64,000 nt of DNA from a virus, in the IMG/VR virus record IMGVR_UViG_3300036770_001423, positions 30,297 to 94,296 of that record. One strand, given 5' to 3'. The notes under the pieces were generated by a model. That model searched no databases, was not told the origin of the DNA, and was given only the letters and a program-made list of their open reading frames with translations. The position numbers and the translations under genes are program-made. The first letter of the stretch is position 1. Each line of letters begins with the position of its first letter. Below, one piece after another: positions 15,931 through 23,363 of this stretch.

Positions 15931-16743
15931 ATGAGTAAATTCGCAAACAGCCCATTTCAATGGGCTGGTAGTAAGAACAAAGTGCTACCAATTTTACTGC
16001 CAGTGTTAGAAAAGTACAGGAAGAAAGTTTTCTGTGAACCATTCGTAGGAGCGGCCAACGTTGCTTTAAATTTCGATGCTGAGAGATATATCCTAAGTGA
16101 TGCTAATTTAGACCTTATTTATTCTTTTAGGGAAATAAAGGAAGATTGTTTTAAATATATTCGAGATTGTAATTGGTTATTCTCTGGCGGTTTTGAAGAT
16201 TACTACAAGAACAGGGATTTGTTTAATCAACTTCATCCACGACATCGTAGTGCTTTGTTTCAATATTTAAACAAGCATGGGTTCAACGGTCTGTGCAGAT
16301 ACAACAGTAAAGGACAGTTTAATGTACCAATCGGAACAATAGGTAAACCTAAACAAGTCCCCGAAGAACAGATTAAATATTTTAGTGCAAGGTTTACTGG
16401 GACACCTACATATTTTCAGTTCGGCAGTTATGAACAAGTGTTTGAACAAATGGAGAACGTAGAGGAAGCTCTAATTTACTGCGATCCTCCTTATGTACCA
16501 TTAACAAGTAATTTCAAATATACTGCGGATTCGTTTGATTTTGAACATCAGGTGAGGCTGAAAGAATTAGCTAAAGAGAGTAAACATACTACAATTATCA
16601 GTAACCACTTTACTGAGTTCACTGAATCTCTATACAAGGACGCTGACGAGACTATCGTGTTCGATGTGCAGAGAACCATTAGTTGTAAAGGAAGTGACCG
16701 TAAGAAAGTTCAGGAAGTGATTGCTGTGTACAAAGGAGAATAA
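15931..16743 (+). CDS. dam: DNA adenine methylase, D12 class
   Basis: The 270-residue protein matches Dam-type N6-adenine methyltransferases. The AdoMet-binding FQWAGSKNKVLP lies at residues ~8-19, FCEPFVGAANVALN at ~33-46, and the catalytic motif IV YCDPPYVP at ~183-190. The target recognition region (FNGLCRYNSKGQFNVPIG) resembles GATC-specific enzymes, so GATC is the likely site. It would protect phage DNA against restriction or alter strand and packaging signals. Length and motif order are those of a complete enzyme. Confidence 0.92.
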   Translation: MSKFANSPFQWAGSKNKVLPILLPVLEKYRKKVFCEPFVGAANVALNFDAERYILSDANLDLIYSFREIKEDCFKYIRDCNWLFSGGFEDYYKNRDLFNQLHPRHRSALFQYLNKHGFNGLCRYNSKGQFNVPIGTIGKPKQVPEEQIKYFSARFTGTPTYFQFGSYEQVFEQMENVEEALIYCDPPYVPLTSNFKYTADSFDFEHQVRLKELAKESKHTTIISNHFTEFTESLYKDADETIVFDVQRTISCKGSDRKKVQEVIAVYKGE

Positions 16744-16744
16744 C

Positions 16745-16957
16745 ATGCACGACAACCTTTATTCCTACGATAGACGTAATGGGTTTGAACTTGTAGTAGA
16801 GCCTATGCCTTGCGAAGACAAAGCTTACGTGGGTATGGTGTACTATCAAGGAAAACTGAAATACAAAACACCATTACGTTTCAATCCAGATGATTGTCGA
16901 GAGGAAATCTTGAAGGATTTAGAAGCATATCTGGATAATTTCGGCGCAGTCTATTGA
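16745..16957 (+). CDS. hypothetical protein, 70 aa
   Basis: The start (MHDNLYSYDRRNGF) follows AAAGGAGAATAAC at the end of the Dam gene. The protein is small, acidic and beta-rich (KAYVGMVYYQGKLKYKTPLRF), with no recognised family. Its stop lies next to the following promoter. Confidence 0.65.
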   Translation: MHDNLYSYDRRNGFELVVEPMPCEDKAYVGMVYYQGKLKYKTPLRFNPDDCREEILKDLEAYLDNFGAVY

Positions 16958-16981
16958 CAAATAAGAAATTAGTGATAATAT
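16954..16981 (+). promoter_or_regulatory. sigma-70 promoter
   Basis: TTGACA (16954-16959), a 16 bp spacer and TAATAT (16976-16981). Confidence 0.7.
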
Positions 16982-17013
16982 TGAATTATCATTAATTATT
17001 GAGGAGAGAAATT

Positions 17014-17148
17014 ATGAAAGATTTGCTTATTATCGTTACACTGGCTATTATACAAGGGATGGCAATAAAACTGGGTTGGTATTTTGTTGCTGGAATGGTA
17101 GTCGGTGCTTCTTATTTTCTTGGCGCTGAATTCGGGGAGAAGAAATGA
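17014..17148 (+). CDS. small membrane protein, 44 aa
   Basis: An ATG follows GAGGAGAGAAATT. The 44-residue peptide has two short hydrophobic stretches (LLIIVTLAIIQGMAI and WYFVAGMVVGASYFLGA) and a charged end (EFGEKK), so it is an inner-membrane protein. It overlaps the next gene by ATGATG. No family is recognised. Confidence 0.65.
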   Translation: MKDLLIIVTLAIIQGMAIKLGWYFVAGMVVGASYFLGAEFGEKK

Positions 17149-17489
17149 TGACAACAAACAATTATGAATTATTGGCGGATACGTCACTTGGTATCTTATT
17201 ACCGAAGATGGTGCAGCAGATTATGGGTGAAGGTATCCCTGAAGAAATGGCTGTTGAGTTTATGAACTGGTCTATTGCTACTTGTGGTATCCGAGATGCT
17301 TACGTTGCAGGATTTACTAAAGAGTTCAACGAAGAAGAAATTCAAGAGATTGTAAACTACCAGCAGAAGTATTTACAACGTATCCTGTCATTAGATGGTG
17401 TCTTGACTGAGAACTTACTGTCACAAATTGATCCTAAGCAACTGGAAGCCAAATTAACAGAATTATGGGAGAAATACAATGCAATTTAA
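17145..17489 (+). CDS. hypothetical helical protein, 114 aa
   Basis: An all-helical protein. The segment AGFTKEFNEEEIQEIVNYQQ (~residues 55-75) faintly resembles the DUF2059 pattern, but the similarity is too weak for a call. It has no signal peptide. It overlaps the next gene by 11 bases. Confidence 0.65.
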   Translation: MMTTNNYELLADTSLGILLPKMVQQIMGEGIPEEMAVEFMNWSIATCGIRDAYVAGFTKEFNEEEIQEIVNYQQKYLQRILSLDGVLTENLLSQIDPKQLEAKLTELWEKYNAI

Positions 17490-17679
17490 ATTCAGCGTAG
17501 ATATAGTAATCACAGCTATGGAACGTTATCTTGATGATAACCAAGTGAAGCCTAACAGCTTTGATATTGAGCGTGAAGAATTGTTTCGCTCTTATGAAAC
17601 CTTAGTGCGATTAGCTAATAAGCCAGAAGCTGTTATTCTGGATGATTATGAAGTGGATTTATTGTATAAGTATTTGTGA
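17479..17679 (+). CDS. hypothetical protein, 66 aa
   Basis: A small acidic helical protein (MQFKFSVDIVITAMERYLDDN...). The start overlaps the end of the preceding gene, with GGGAGAAATACA as ribosome site. No family is recognised. Confidence 0.6.
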   Translation: MQFKFSVDIVITAMERYLDDNQVKPNSFDIEREELFRSYETLVRLANKPEAVILDDYEVDLLYKYL

Positions 17680-17685
17680 GGCAGT

Positions 17686-17880
17686 ATGTCAGAATTAGAG
17701 CTTTGTTGTGAAAAGGAATATGATGACATACTTCGCATAAGTTCGGAAGGTAGTGATGAAGTATGTTTTCATATTGATTCCATTTACGCAAACTGTGACT
17801 GTGTATTTCTCAGTAAAGAGAAATTAATGTTGTTACATAAATGGATTAACGAATATTTAGGAGAAAATCATGTGGCTTAA
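17686..17880 (+). CDS. hypothetical protein, 64 aa
   Basis: Six cysteines in 64 residues (LCCEKEYDD, CFHID, NCDCVF) with no regular zinc spacing. No family is recognised. It overlaps the next gene by eleven bases. Confidence 0.6.
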   Translation: MSELELCCEKEYDDILRISSEGSDEVCFHIDSIYANCDCVFLSKEKLMLLHKWINEYLGENHVA

Positions 17881-18040
17881 TCATCTACGTTTTACTGTTG
17901 GTGTGTTTGTTTTAGTGTGCTTATTGACACCTACTGTTGCTATATTTAAGGTTATACTCCAAAATAGGGAACCAGAGAGTCTTTGGGATGCTCTTGTTGG
18001 CAGTGTAAAAGATTTACGAGATGAGATTTATTTCAAATAA
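17870..18040 (+). CDS. small membrane protein, 56 aa
   Basis: The ATG follows TTAGGAGAAAATC. One transmembrane helix (FTVGVFVLVCLLTPTVAIF, residues ~8-26) is followed by an amphipathic, charged tail. It sits directly upstream of the PhoH gene. No family is recognised. Confidence 0.65.
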   Translation: MWLNHLRFTVGVFVLVCLLTPTVAIFKVILQNREPESLWDALVGSVKDLRDEIYFK

Positions 18041-18051
18041 GGAGTAGTTGA

Positions 18052-18816
18052 ATGACTTTAGAGCATGGTGGTGGTCGTAAAGTGCGTGAACGTAAAGTTA
18101 CACGAGCTAAGAAAGTGGCTGAAGGGGGTCAACGAGCTATTGACCCAAAACACTTAGAAGAACGCAAAGAGAAGTTTCAATCTGTTAAACCTATGAATGA
18201 CTTGCAAGCAGAATATATCAGGTTCTGCTGGGAATCTCCTGTTGTGATAGCTACTGGCTTCGCAGGATCATCGAAAAGTTACATTCCAACTTGTGTAGCT
18301 GCTGAGAAGTGGTATTTGGGTGAAATTGATAAGATTTATTTGATCCGCCCTGCGACATCAAGTTCCAAGTCTCTTGGTTATTTCAGTGGTTCGTTGGTTG
18401 AAAAAGCTAAACACTGGCTTGCACCTATTCTTGATACGCTGTATGAGAAGCTTGGTCGTAATGTAACTGAGTTAGCAATTGAATCGGGGGCTATTGAATT
18501 TATTCCACTTGAAGTTGTGAAAGGGCGTAGCTTAAAGAACTGCTACATCATTTGCGACGAAGCGGAAGACCTTACAGTGAAAGAATTTGTTAAAGTAGTA
18601 ACCCGTTTAGGCGAAAATGCGACAATGGTATTCGCTGGTGATATTCTCCAGACAGACTTGAAGGAAGAAAATGGATTGTCTTTAGCCTTGAAGATGAAGG
18701 AAGAAGATGTGAACTTACCTTGGTCATTTGTGGACTTCAATAGACCAAGTGACATTGTTCGTTCTAAAGCAACACGAGAAGCTATTCTTGCTTTCCGGCG
18801 TAGAGGTTTGATGTAA
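18052..18816 (+). CDS. phoH: PhoH-like P-loop ATPase
   Basis: The 254-residue protein matches the PhoH family. It has a Walker A variant TGFAGSSKSYIP (~residues 66-77; usual form GPAGTGKT), IRPATSSSKSLGYFSGS, Walker B YIICDEAEDLT (~165-175; usual DEAQN) and VFAGDILQTDL. PhoH proteins are ATPases with proposed roles in RNA metabolism and are frequent phage auxiliary genes; their exact job is not settled. The Asp/Glu and Lys needed for ATP binding are present. The changed Gly-Ser-Ser-Lys P-loop is slightly unusual. Confidence 0.9.
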   Translation: MTLEHGGGRKVRERKVTRAKKVAEGGQRAIDPKHLEERKEKFQSVKPMNDLQAEYIRFCWESPVVIATGFAGSSKSYIPTCVAAEKWYLGEIDKIYLIRPATSSSKSLGYFSGSLVEKAKHWLAPILDTLYEKLGRNVTELAIESGAIEFIPLEVVKGRSLKNCYIICDEAEDLTVKEFVKVVTRLGENATMVFAGDILQTDLKEENGLSLALKMKEEDVNLPWSFVDFNRPSDIVRSKATREAILAFRRRGLM

Positions 18817-18838
18817 TATGACAATTAAAGGAGAATAA

Positions 18839-19582
18839 ATGAAAGATTCATTAGACACAATTTATGTAAAACCAACCCCTTCGGAGTATGTTTACCATAT
18901 TGATTCAGAAGTAGGTGAACCACATGAATACCGTGAGTTAATCCAATGTTTAGAGTCGATGCAGGAAGGAGACCACCTTAGTCTATATTTAAACACTTTT
19001 GGTGGCTATCTCCACACCACTGTTGCCTTGTTAGGACATATCCGTTCTACTAAAGGTCATGTTCATACTGTACTTAATGGAGTAGCTTGCAGCGCTGGTA
19101 GTATTCTATTCTTGTCTGGACATAGTTGTGAAGTGCTACCACATTCAACACTGATGGCACATACAAGTTCTGGTGGTTCAGGTTATGAGAAGTTATCTGA
19201 TTCGGCTAAGCGATTAGCACACGATACGAAACATCTGAGTAAGCTATACCATGAAGTATATGAACACTTCATGTCTAAAGAAGAAATTGAACAGATGCTT
19301 TCTGGTGTAGATTTCTGGTTCGATGATGAAGACTTAGATAAACGGCTGACATATCGTGCAGAGAAGATCCAAGCTAAACAACAAGAAATGATGAAGCAGG
19401 TAGAACAAGACTTCCTAGCCTCAATGGAAGCTGATGAACTGCCAGAAGCAATTCTGAAGAAGCTCACTAAGGGTCAGCTCATTGATTACATCCAAGGGAA
19501 CATTATTATTGATGTGAAAGAAGATGGCGAGACATTTGAGATTATTGAAATTGAAGATGAAGAACCTCCAAAATTACATTGA
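18839..19582 (+). CDS. ClpP-like serine protease
   Basis: The 247-residue protein has the crotonase/ClpP fold signature. LYLNTFGGYLHTTVALLGHIR is a helix of the ClpP core, GVACSAGSILFLSG supplies the nucleophile serine (~residue 84) and PHSTLMAHTSSGGSG supplies the histidine (~106). The C-terminus is an extra, acidic helical extension. Phage ClpP-like enzymes often act in head maturation, but this one lies in an early operon with PhoH, away from head genes. A role in degrading host proteins, or as an auxiliary protease, is therefore more likely. The catalytic Asp is not assigned. Confidence 0.8.
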   Translation: MKDSLDTIYVKPTPSEYVYHIDSEVGEPHEYRELIQCLESMQEGDHLSLYLNTFGGYLHTTVALLGHIRSTKGHVHTVLNGVACSAGSILFLSGHSCEVLPHSTLMAHTSSGGSGYEKLSDSAKRLAHDTKHLSKLYHEVYEHFMSKEEIEQMLSGVDFWFDDEDLDKRLTYRAEKIQAKQQEMMKQVEQDFLASMEADELPEAILKKLTKGQLIDYIQGNIIIDVKEDGETFEIIEIEDEEPPKLH

Positions 19583-19607
19583 CAATGAACAATTAGTGTA
19601 ATAATAT
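19579..19607 (+). promoter_or_regulatory. sigma-70 promoter
   Basis: TTGACA (19579-19584), a 17 bp spacer and TAATAT (19602-19607), overlapping the ClpP-like stop codon. Confidence 0.75.
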
Positions 19608-19640
19608 AGCCACCTAGTAATCCTAGAGTGGCTTTTATTT
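19608..19640 (+). terminator. hairpin directly after promoter (attenuator or 5' cap hairpin)
   Basis: AGCCAC-CTAG and CTAG-AGTGGCT pair around a short loop and are followed by TTTATTTTA, so it looks like a terminator. It begins only ~2 bases after the -10 box, so new transcripts would carry it at their 5' end. Confidence 0.65.
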
Positions 19641-19655
19641 TATGTGGAGGAATGT

Positions 19656-19931
19656 ATGAAAAATATTGCTGTAATTGTAAACAATAAAAGGGAGTGGGAG
19701 TTTTTCGTTGAAGCATTACAATTTGCTTTATCGAAAGAGGATACACCATACAAAGCTACAGCTAATGACATTGTAGACAAACAGAAAGATGTACGATACT
19801 TTATGGTGCCTAATCATTTTAGTGGTATTGAACGTATGCGAGGTGTCATTGTGAATGACTACATGACTATGGCTAATTTTGTGGATAATGATATTCACGA
19901 GTATTTGATGAACTATATGAGAGGAGAATAA
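19656..19931 (+). CDS. hypothetical protein, 91 aa
   Basis: ATG (MKNIAVIVNNKREWEFF) was chosen over an in-frame GTG four codons earlier because TGGAGGAATGT fits the ATG. The protein alternates strands and helices (NIAVIVNNKREWEFFVEAL, VRYFMVP, MRGVIVNDYM), like a small Rossmann or P-loop-like fold without a P-loop. The function is not recognised. It directly precedes the dNMP kinase gene. Confidence 0.65.
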   Translation: MKNIAVIVNNKREWEFFVEALQFALSKEDTPYKATANDIVDKQKDVRYFMVPNHFSGIERMRGVIVNDYMTMANFVDNDIHEYLMNYMRGE

Positions 19932-19932
19932 T

Positions 19933-20520
19933 ATGGCTAAAATTATTGTAATGAATTCCTGCCCGAACACAGGGAAGGACACAGCAGCAGACTATATTGC
20001 TGAGAAGTACAATGCTCAACACTTACGATTCAAAGATGGATTATACAAGGTGGCTGCTATGGTGGCGGGGATTACTGAGTTTCAAATGAAGCAATTGGCT
20101 ACATTCCGACCAACTAAAGAAACACCTTCTCATTATTTCTCGGTAGGTGGTGAGCAAGTAAGCCCCCGACAATGGTTAATCCACTGCTCTGAGAATATTG
20201 TAAAACCATTATTAGGTAAAGACTTCTTCGGTAAGCAATTAGCTCAGTCAATTACATCTGATTTAGTGGTGATCTCAGACAGTGGTTTTGAATCAGAGAT
20301 TGTTCCATTACTCCAAGCGGGTCATTATATTTGTGTAATTCGGATTGAGCGAGATGGATATACGTTTGAAGGTGACAGTCGAAACTATTTACCAACATCA
20401 CCGTTATATCACACATTCTTGGTGAATAACAACGGAACATTGGACCAGTTCTTGAATAAAGTGGGAAGTATTGTGGATGATATTGTTGGGATTAGTGGAA
20501 CTTCAGGGGCTTCAAAATGA
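19933..20520 (+). CDS. deoxynucleoside monophosphate kinase
   Basis: The 195-residue protein starts with a P-loop variant (MAKIIVMNSCPNTGKDTAADYI, lysine ~15) and continues as in the phage T5/T4-type dNMP kinase family: FKDGLYKVAAMVAG, GEQVSPRQWLIHCSE, VVISDSGFESE and a lid arginine region. It would phosphorylate deoxynucleoside monophosphates to feed phage DNA synthesis, in line with ThyX and NrdA/NrdH at the right end. The P-loop has Ser-Cys-Pro in place of the common Gly residues, which is usual in this phage family. Confidence 0.8.
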   Translation: MAKIIVMNSCPNTGKDTAADYIAEKYNAQHLRFKDGLYKVAAMVAGITEFQMKQLATFRPTKETPSHYFSVGGEQVSPRQWLIHCSENIVKPLLGKDFFGKQLAQSITSDLVVISDSGFESEIVPLLQAGHYICVIRIERDGYTFEGDSRNYLPTSPLYHTFLVNNNGTLDQFLNKVGSIVDDIVGISGTSGASK

Positions 20521-20792
20521 CATTACCTTTATTCATAGCAATCTTTGCAGTTAACTTTGTATATATCATGCTAAAAGCTATGCAGCAAAAGAGTGTGGTA
20601 GCTGATAAAAAGATGTTCATCGTTCCTACGTCTATGGCGATGAGCGCTTGCGAAACGTTCATGGTGGCAACAATAGCGACTATGGTTATTGCTACACAAT
20701 CATACTGGGCTTTTGTTCCTGCTGGTCTGGGCGGAGGTACAGGGTGCTTACTAGGAATGTCTCTGTTTAATAAACTAAACAAGGAATCATAA
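20517..20792 (+). CDS. integral membrane protein, 91 aa
   Basis: Three hydrophobic segments are visible: residues ~3-20 (LPLFIAIFAVNFVYIML), ~45-63 (ETFMVATIATMVIATQSYW) and ~66-82 (FVPAGLGGGTGCLLGMSLF). It is an inner-membrane protein of unknown function. A holin role cannot be excluded, because no other holin is recognised in the window, but the spanins are 4 kb away. It overlaps both neighbours by ATGA-type junctions. Confidence 0.65.
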   Translation: MTLPLFIAIFAVNFVYIMLKAMQQKSVVADKKMFIVPTSMAMSACETFMVATIATMVIATQSYWAFVPAGLGGGTGCLLGMSLFNKLNKES

Positions 20793-20980
20793 TGAGCTAC
20801 CATTATTCAGACATGGACGACTTACCTCCTATGAGAGTTCCTGATGCTACAGCAGAACGTAATGCACTATATGTCATCCTCTGCGACTTCTTATCTCCTG
20901 ATGAAATACAGAAGCGTATAAAAGATGTTTATGCTGGAAAATATAATCAGCGTAATACAAACGAAAAAGCCCGCATTTAG
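20792..20980 (+). CDS. hypothetical protein, 62 aa
   Basis: A small protein with no recognised family (MSYHYSDMDDLPPMRVPDAT). Its TAG stop lies inside the stem of the following terminator. It is the last gene of this operon. Confidence 0.6.
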   Translation: MSYHYSDMDDLPPMRVPDATAERNALYVILCDFLSPDEIQKRIKDVYAGKYNQRNTNEKARI

Positions 20981-20993
20981 CGGGCTTTGTTTT
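20964..20993 (+). terminator. bidirectional Rho-independent terminator
   Basis: AAAAAGCCCGC-ATTTA-GCGGGCTTTGTTTT. The A-run on the left and T-run on the right let it serve both the rightward operon and the leftward gene that follows. Confidence 0.9.
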
Positions 20994-21008
20994 ATGTGCA
21001 ATTTGTAG

Positions 21009-21554
21009 CTACATCCCAGATGTTAATCTCACCACCATATAACTCATATCATACACTTGGAAGTTACCTGAATCCGCTTTAAAATATACTTCCAATCCAT
21101 TAGCAAATATTTCTGGGCCAATAAATACTGGAACAGCAAGAGATATAAACTGTTCCACTCCGGCAGACTTACTAACACTACCAGATTGTGCCTGCACAGG
21201 GTTATACGGAAACGTAGGAGATTCTAACCGTATCTCATAAGCAGCATTCTGAGCAGAAGCTTTAGCTTTAAATCTGATCTCCACTAAAAATACGTCATTT
21301 AGTGTTTGTGGTTGAAACTTCTGAGAAGTAAAGTTATAATTGAGAGATAAACTTCTTCCTGCCTGAAAGAATATGTCAGCAGGTTGAAATTGTAATTTGG
21401 TTGTGCTACCCTGATTCACCACTAATGGGGAAACGGATGTGTAGTTATTGAGTTGAAGAAATTGCCAATCTCCTTGAGCGAACAGGTTGTCTAGGCTACG
21501 CTTTATTTTATTTTTTCCAAGAGAGACAAGCTCATGGAAGTATTCTATCACCCG
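21009..21554 (-). CDS. virion-like beta-sandwich protein, isolated on minus strand
   Basis: The start (MRVIEYFHELVSLGKNKIKRS) follows CAGGAAACCACG. The 181-residue protein is nearly all beta (YTSVSPLVVNQGSTTKLQF, LSLNYNFTSQKF, DVFLVEIRFKAKAS, LEVYFKADSGNFQVYD), with Ala/Gln/Ser-rich composition typical of head-fibre, decoration or tail-tip adhesion domains. It is the only minus-strand gene between 13.9 and 29.5 kb and sits between a terminator and a promoter as a one-gene cassette. No family name can be given. Confidence 0.65.
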   Translation of the reverse strand, partial: RVIEYFHELVSLGKNKIKRSLDNLFAQGDWQFLQLNNYTSVSPLVVNQGSTTKLQFQPADIFFQAGRSLSLNYNFTSQKFQPQTLNDVFLVEIRFKAKASAQNAAYEIRLESPTFPYNPVQAQSGSVSKSAGVEQFISLAVPVFIGPEIFANGLEVYFKADSGNFQVYDMSYMVVRLTSGM

Positions 21555-21639
21555 CATCGTGGTTTCCTGTGTTGTTGTGAGAATGCTCCTTCCTAAAGTA
21601 TACAGGAAGATTAATATTTTGTAAATAGATAAATTTATG

Positions 21640-21668
21640 TTGACAGCAAATAAATGCTCTAGTAGAAT
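21640..21668 (+). promoter_or_regulatory. sigma-70 promoter
   Basis: TTGACA (21640-21645), a 17 bp spacer and TAGAAT (21663-21668). Confidence 0.8.
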
Positions 21669-21697
21669 TACATCATCCAATCAGATAGGAGATAAGA

Positions 21698-21904
21698 ATG
21701 ACAAAAGCAAAGAAAGAGAAAGTGATTGAGACTGTTGTGTTAACATATCAGGAATACACATTCCCTGAAGTATCTTTCCCTAGTAAATTCTGTTTCAGGG
21801 ATGCTAATGGAGACTTTATCTTCATCAAGACATCGAAACGAAGTATTGCTGAGCAGTATATTAAAGATAATTATGATGGGCGTTATTCGCTGCGTGAAGT
21901 ATGA
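21698..21904 (+). CDS. hypothetical protein, 68 aa
   Basis: A Lys/Glu-rich N-terminus is followed by a small beta region (FPSKFCFRDANGDFIFIKTS). It is the first gene after the promoter at 21640, and GATAGGAGATAAGA precedes the ATG. No family is recognised. It overlaps the next start by ATGA. Confidence 0.65.
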   Translation: MTKAKKEKVIETVVLTYQEYTFPEVSFPSKFCFRDANGDFIFIKTSKRSIAEQYIKDNYDGRYSLREV

Positions 21905-22002
21905 ATAAGAAATCTGACACACCTTTAGTATTGACATTAGTATTTATGTTTGTTATATTGCCTTGGATTTTAGGATATTTAGCTATGGGAGGTACAAGAT
22001 GA
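21901..22002 (+). CDS. small membrane peptide, 33 aa
   Basis: The 33-codon frame starts in the stop of the previous gene and ends in the start of the next (ATGA both sides). One transmembrane helix (VLTLVFMFVILPWILGYLA). The tight overlap at both ends supports real translation. Confidence 0.55.
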   Translation: MNKKSDTPLVLTLVFMFVILPWILGYLAMGGTR

Positions 22003-22217
22003 GTGGAATTATTTGCAGTCCAGCAGTTTATGAATATAAAGGGATACTATTTGAGTTTCATAGTTACTGCGGCCCTTGGCCTTTAAAAAAGTCTAACCAT
22101 GACCCTAAGAAATATGCTGGGCCTAAATTCTGGGATATGTGGGATGAATTTTCAAAGCTATCGAAAGAAGAACAAATGACATACAACATTCACCGAGGAG
22201 GGTGTCAGAGAATATGA
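21999..22217 (+). CDS. hypothetical protein, 72 aa
   Basis: The start (MSGIICSPAVYEYKG) follows ATGGGAGGTACAAG. A polar protein with aromatic and proline-rich parts (FHSYCGPWPLKK). No family is recognised. It is coupled by ATGA to the phosphoesterase gene. Confidence 0.6.
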   Translation: MSGIICSPAVYEYKGILFEFHSYCGPWPLKKSNHDPKKYAGPKFWDMWDEFSKLSKEEQMTYNIHRGGCQRI

Positions 22218-22747
22218 GTAAACTGCTGATTAGTTCCGATCACCACCTCGGGCACAAGAATATCACCAAATACCGAACTGATTTTACTTCTGCGGAAGAA
22301 CATCATAATTTTGTATTTGAAAATTTAGCAACAAATGTCGGTAAACGGGACACTCTATACCTGTTAGGTGATGTAGCTTTTGACAAGTATTGGCTTGAGA
22401 AAGTAAAGAGTATTAAGTGTCAGCACAAGAAGTTAATTCTTGGTAATCACGATTCTGAACATCATTCAATTAAAGAATTAGCTGATGCGTTTGATAGTAT
22501 AGAAAGCTTACTGAGTAAACGTAATGTGTGGTTTAGTCATTGTCCAATTCACCCCCAAGAAATGCGTGGTAGGTTATTCAATGTGCATGGACACCTTCAC
22601 GGTAAGGTTGTAGAGAAAACAGTGTTCGAGTATGGCAATGCCGCAGGAATGATACAAGACGAAAGATATGTAAACGTTTGCGTGGAACATACAAATTATA
22701 AACCAATCAGTTTTGCAGAAATTATGGAGAGAATAAATGAGACTTAA
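22214..22747 (+). CDS. metallophosphoesterase, calcineurin-like
   Basis: The 177-residue enzyme carries the full metal-ligand set of the calcineurin-like superfamily: SSDHHLGHKNI (residues ~7-17), LLGDVAFD (~53-60), ILGNHDSE (~77-84), WFSHCPIHP (~108-116) and NVHGHLHGK (~125-133). The substrate is unknown; phage members act on nucleotides, RNA 2',3'-cyclic ends or signalling nucleotides. The ATG at 22214 was preferred over a GTG at 22202 that touches the ribosome site. Confidence 0.85.
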   Translation: MSKLLISSDHHLGHKNITKYRTDFTSAEEHHNFVFENLATNVGKRDTLYLLGDVAFDKYWLEKVKSIKCQHKKLILGNHDSEHHSIKELADAFDSIESLLSKRNVWFSHCPIHPQEMRGRLFNVHGHLHGKVVEKTVFEYGNAAGMIQDERYVNVCVEHTNYKPISFAEIMERINET

Positions 22748-23351
22748 GAGAAGATTGGTTTGGGGTGTTGGAATAAATGACGTTGACTACGCAGTGAACC
22801 AGCTTAAAACGACAGGTTTCGTATGTCCGTATTATCTTGTTTGGCAAAAGATGTTGGAAAGATGTTACAGTGAGAAGTATCTTAAAGTGAAACCGACCTA
22901 TGTTGGTTGTAGTATCCATCCAGAATGGCAAAGATTTTCAAATTTTATCAAGTGGGTTGATTCTCAGCCGAATAGAGATTGGCAGAATTGTCAACCAGAC
23001 AAGGATCTTCTTGTAAGAGATAATAAGTTGTATGGACCTGACACTGTGGTATTTGTTTCTAGGCAACTTAACGGTTTCTTAAATACAAACAAAGGACAAA
23101 GAGGCACCTTACTGATAGGAGTATCATATTATCCAAACACTACTTTAAAATTTAGAGCAGCTTGTAACGACCCTTTTCTTAAGAAACAGATTAAGCTTGG
23201 TTTTTACAAAACAGAGTTAGATGCCCATAAAGCTTGGCAAGCCAAGAAACACGAGTATGCTTGTCAGCTTGCAGAGCTACAAGATGACCCTCGCGTAGCA
23301 GACGCTTTGCGTCAACGTTACGCCCCTGATAAAGATTGGACAAAGGAGTAA
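22737..23351 (+). CDS. homing-type endonuclease (HNH/AP2-like)
   Basis: The 204-residue protein resembles a group of phage endonucleases: PYYLVWQKMLERCYSEKY with VGCSIHPEWQRFSNFIKWVD (residues ~32-80), then a C-terminal AP2-type DNA-binding module (GVSYYPNTTLKFRAAC ... FYKTELDAHKAWQAKKHEY). It overlaps the phosphoesterase gene by eleven bases and lies directly upstream of DNA ligase. It is probably mobile; the classical HNH residues are less clear than in the other endonucleases here. Confidence 0.7.
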   Translation: MRLKRRLVWGVGINDVDYAVNQLKTTGFVCPYYLVWQKMLERCYSEKYLKVKPTYVGCSIHPEWQRFSNFIKWVDSQPNRDWQNCQPDKDLLVRDNKLYGPDTVVFVSRQLNGFLNTNKGQRGTLLIGVSYYPNTTLKFRAACNDPFLKKQIKLGFYKTELDAHKAWQAKKHEYACQLAELQDDPRVADALRQRYAPDKDWTKE

Positions 23352-23363
23352 AGGAGAAAATTT

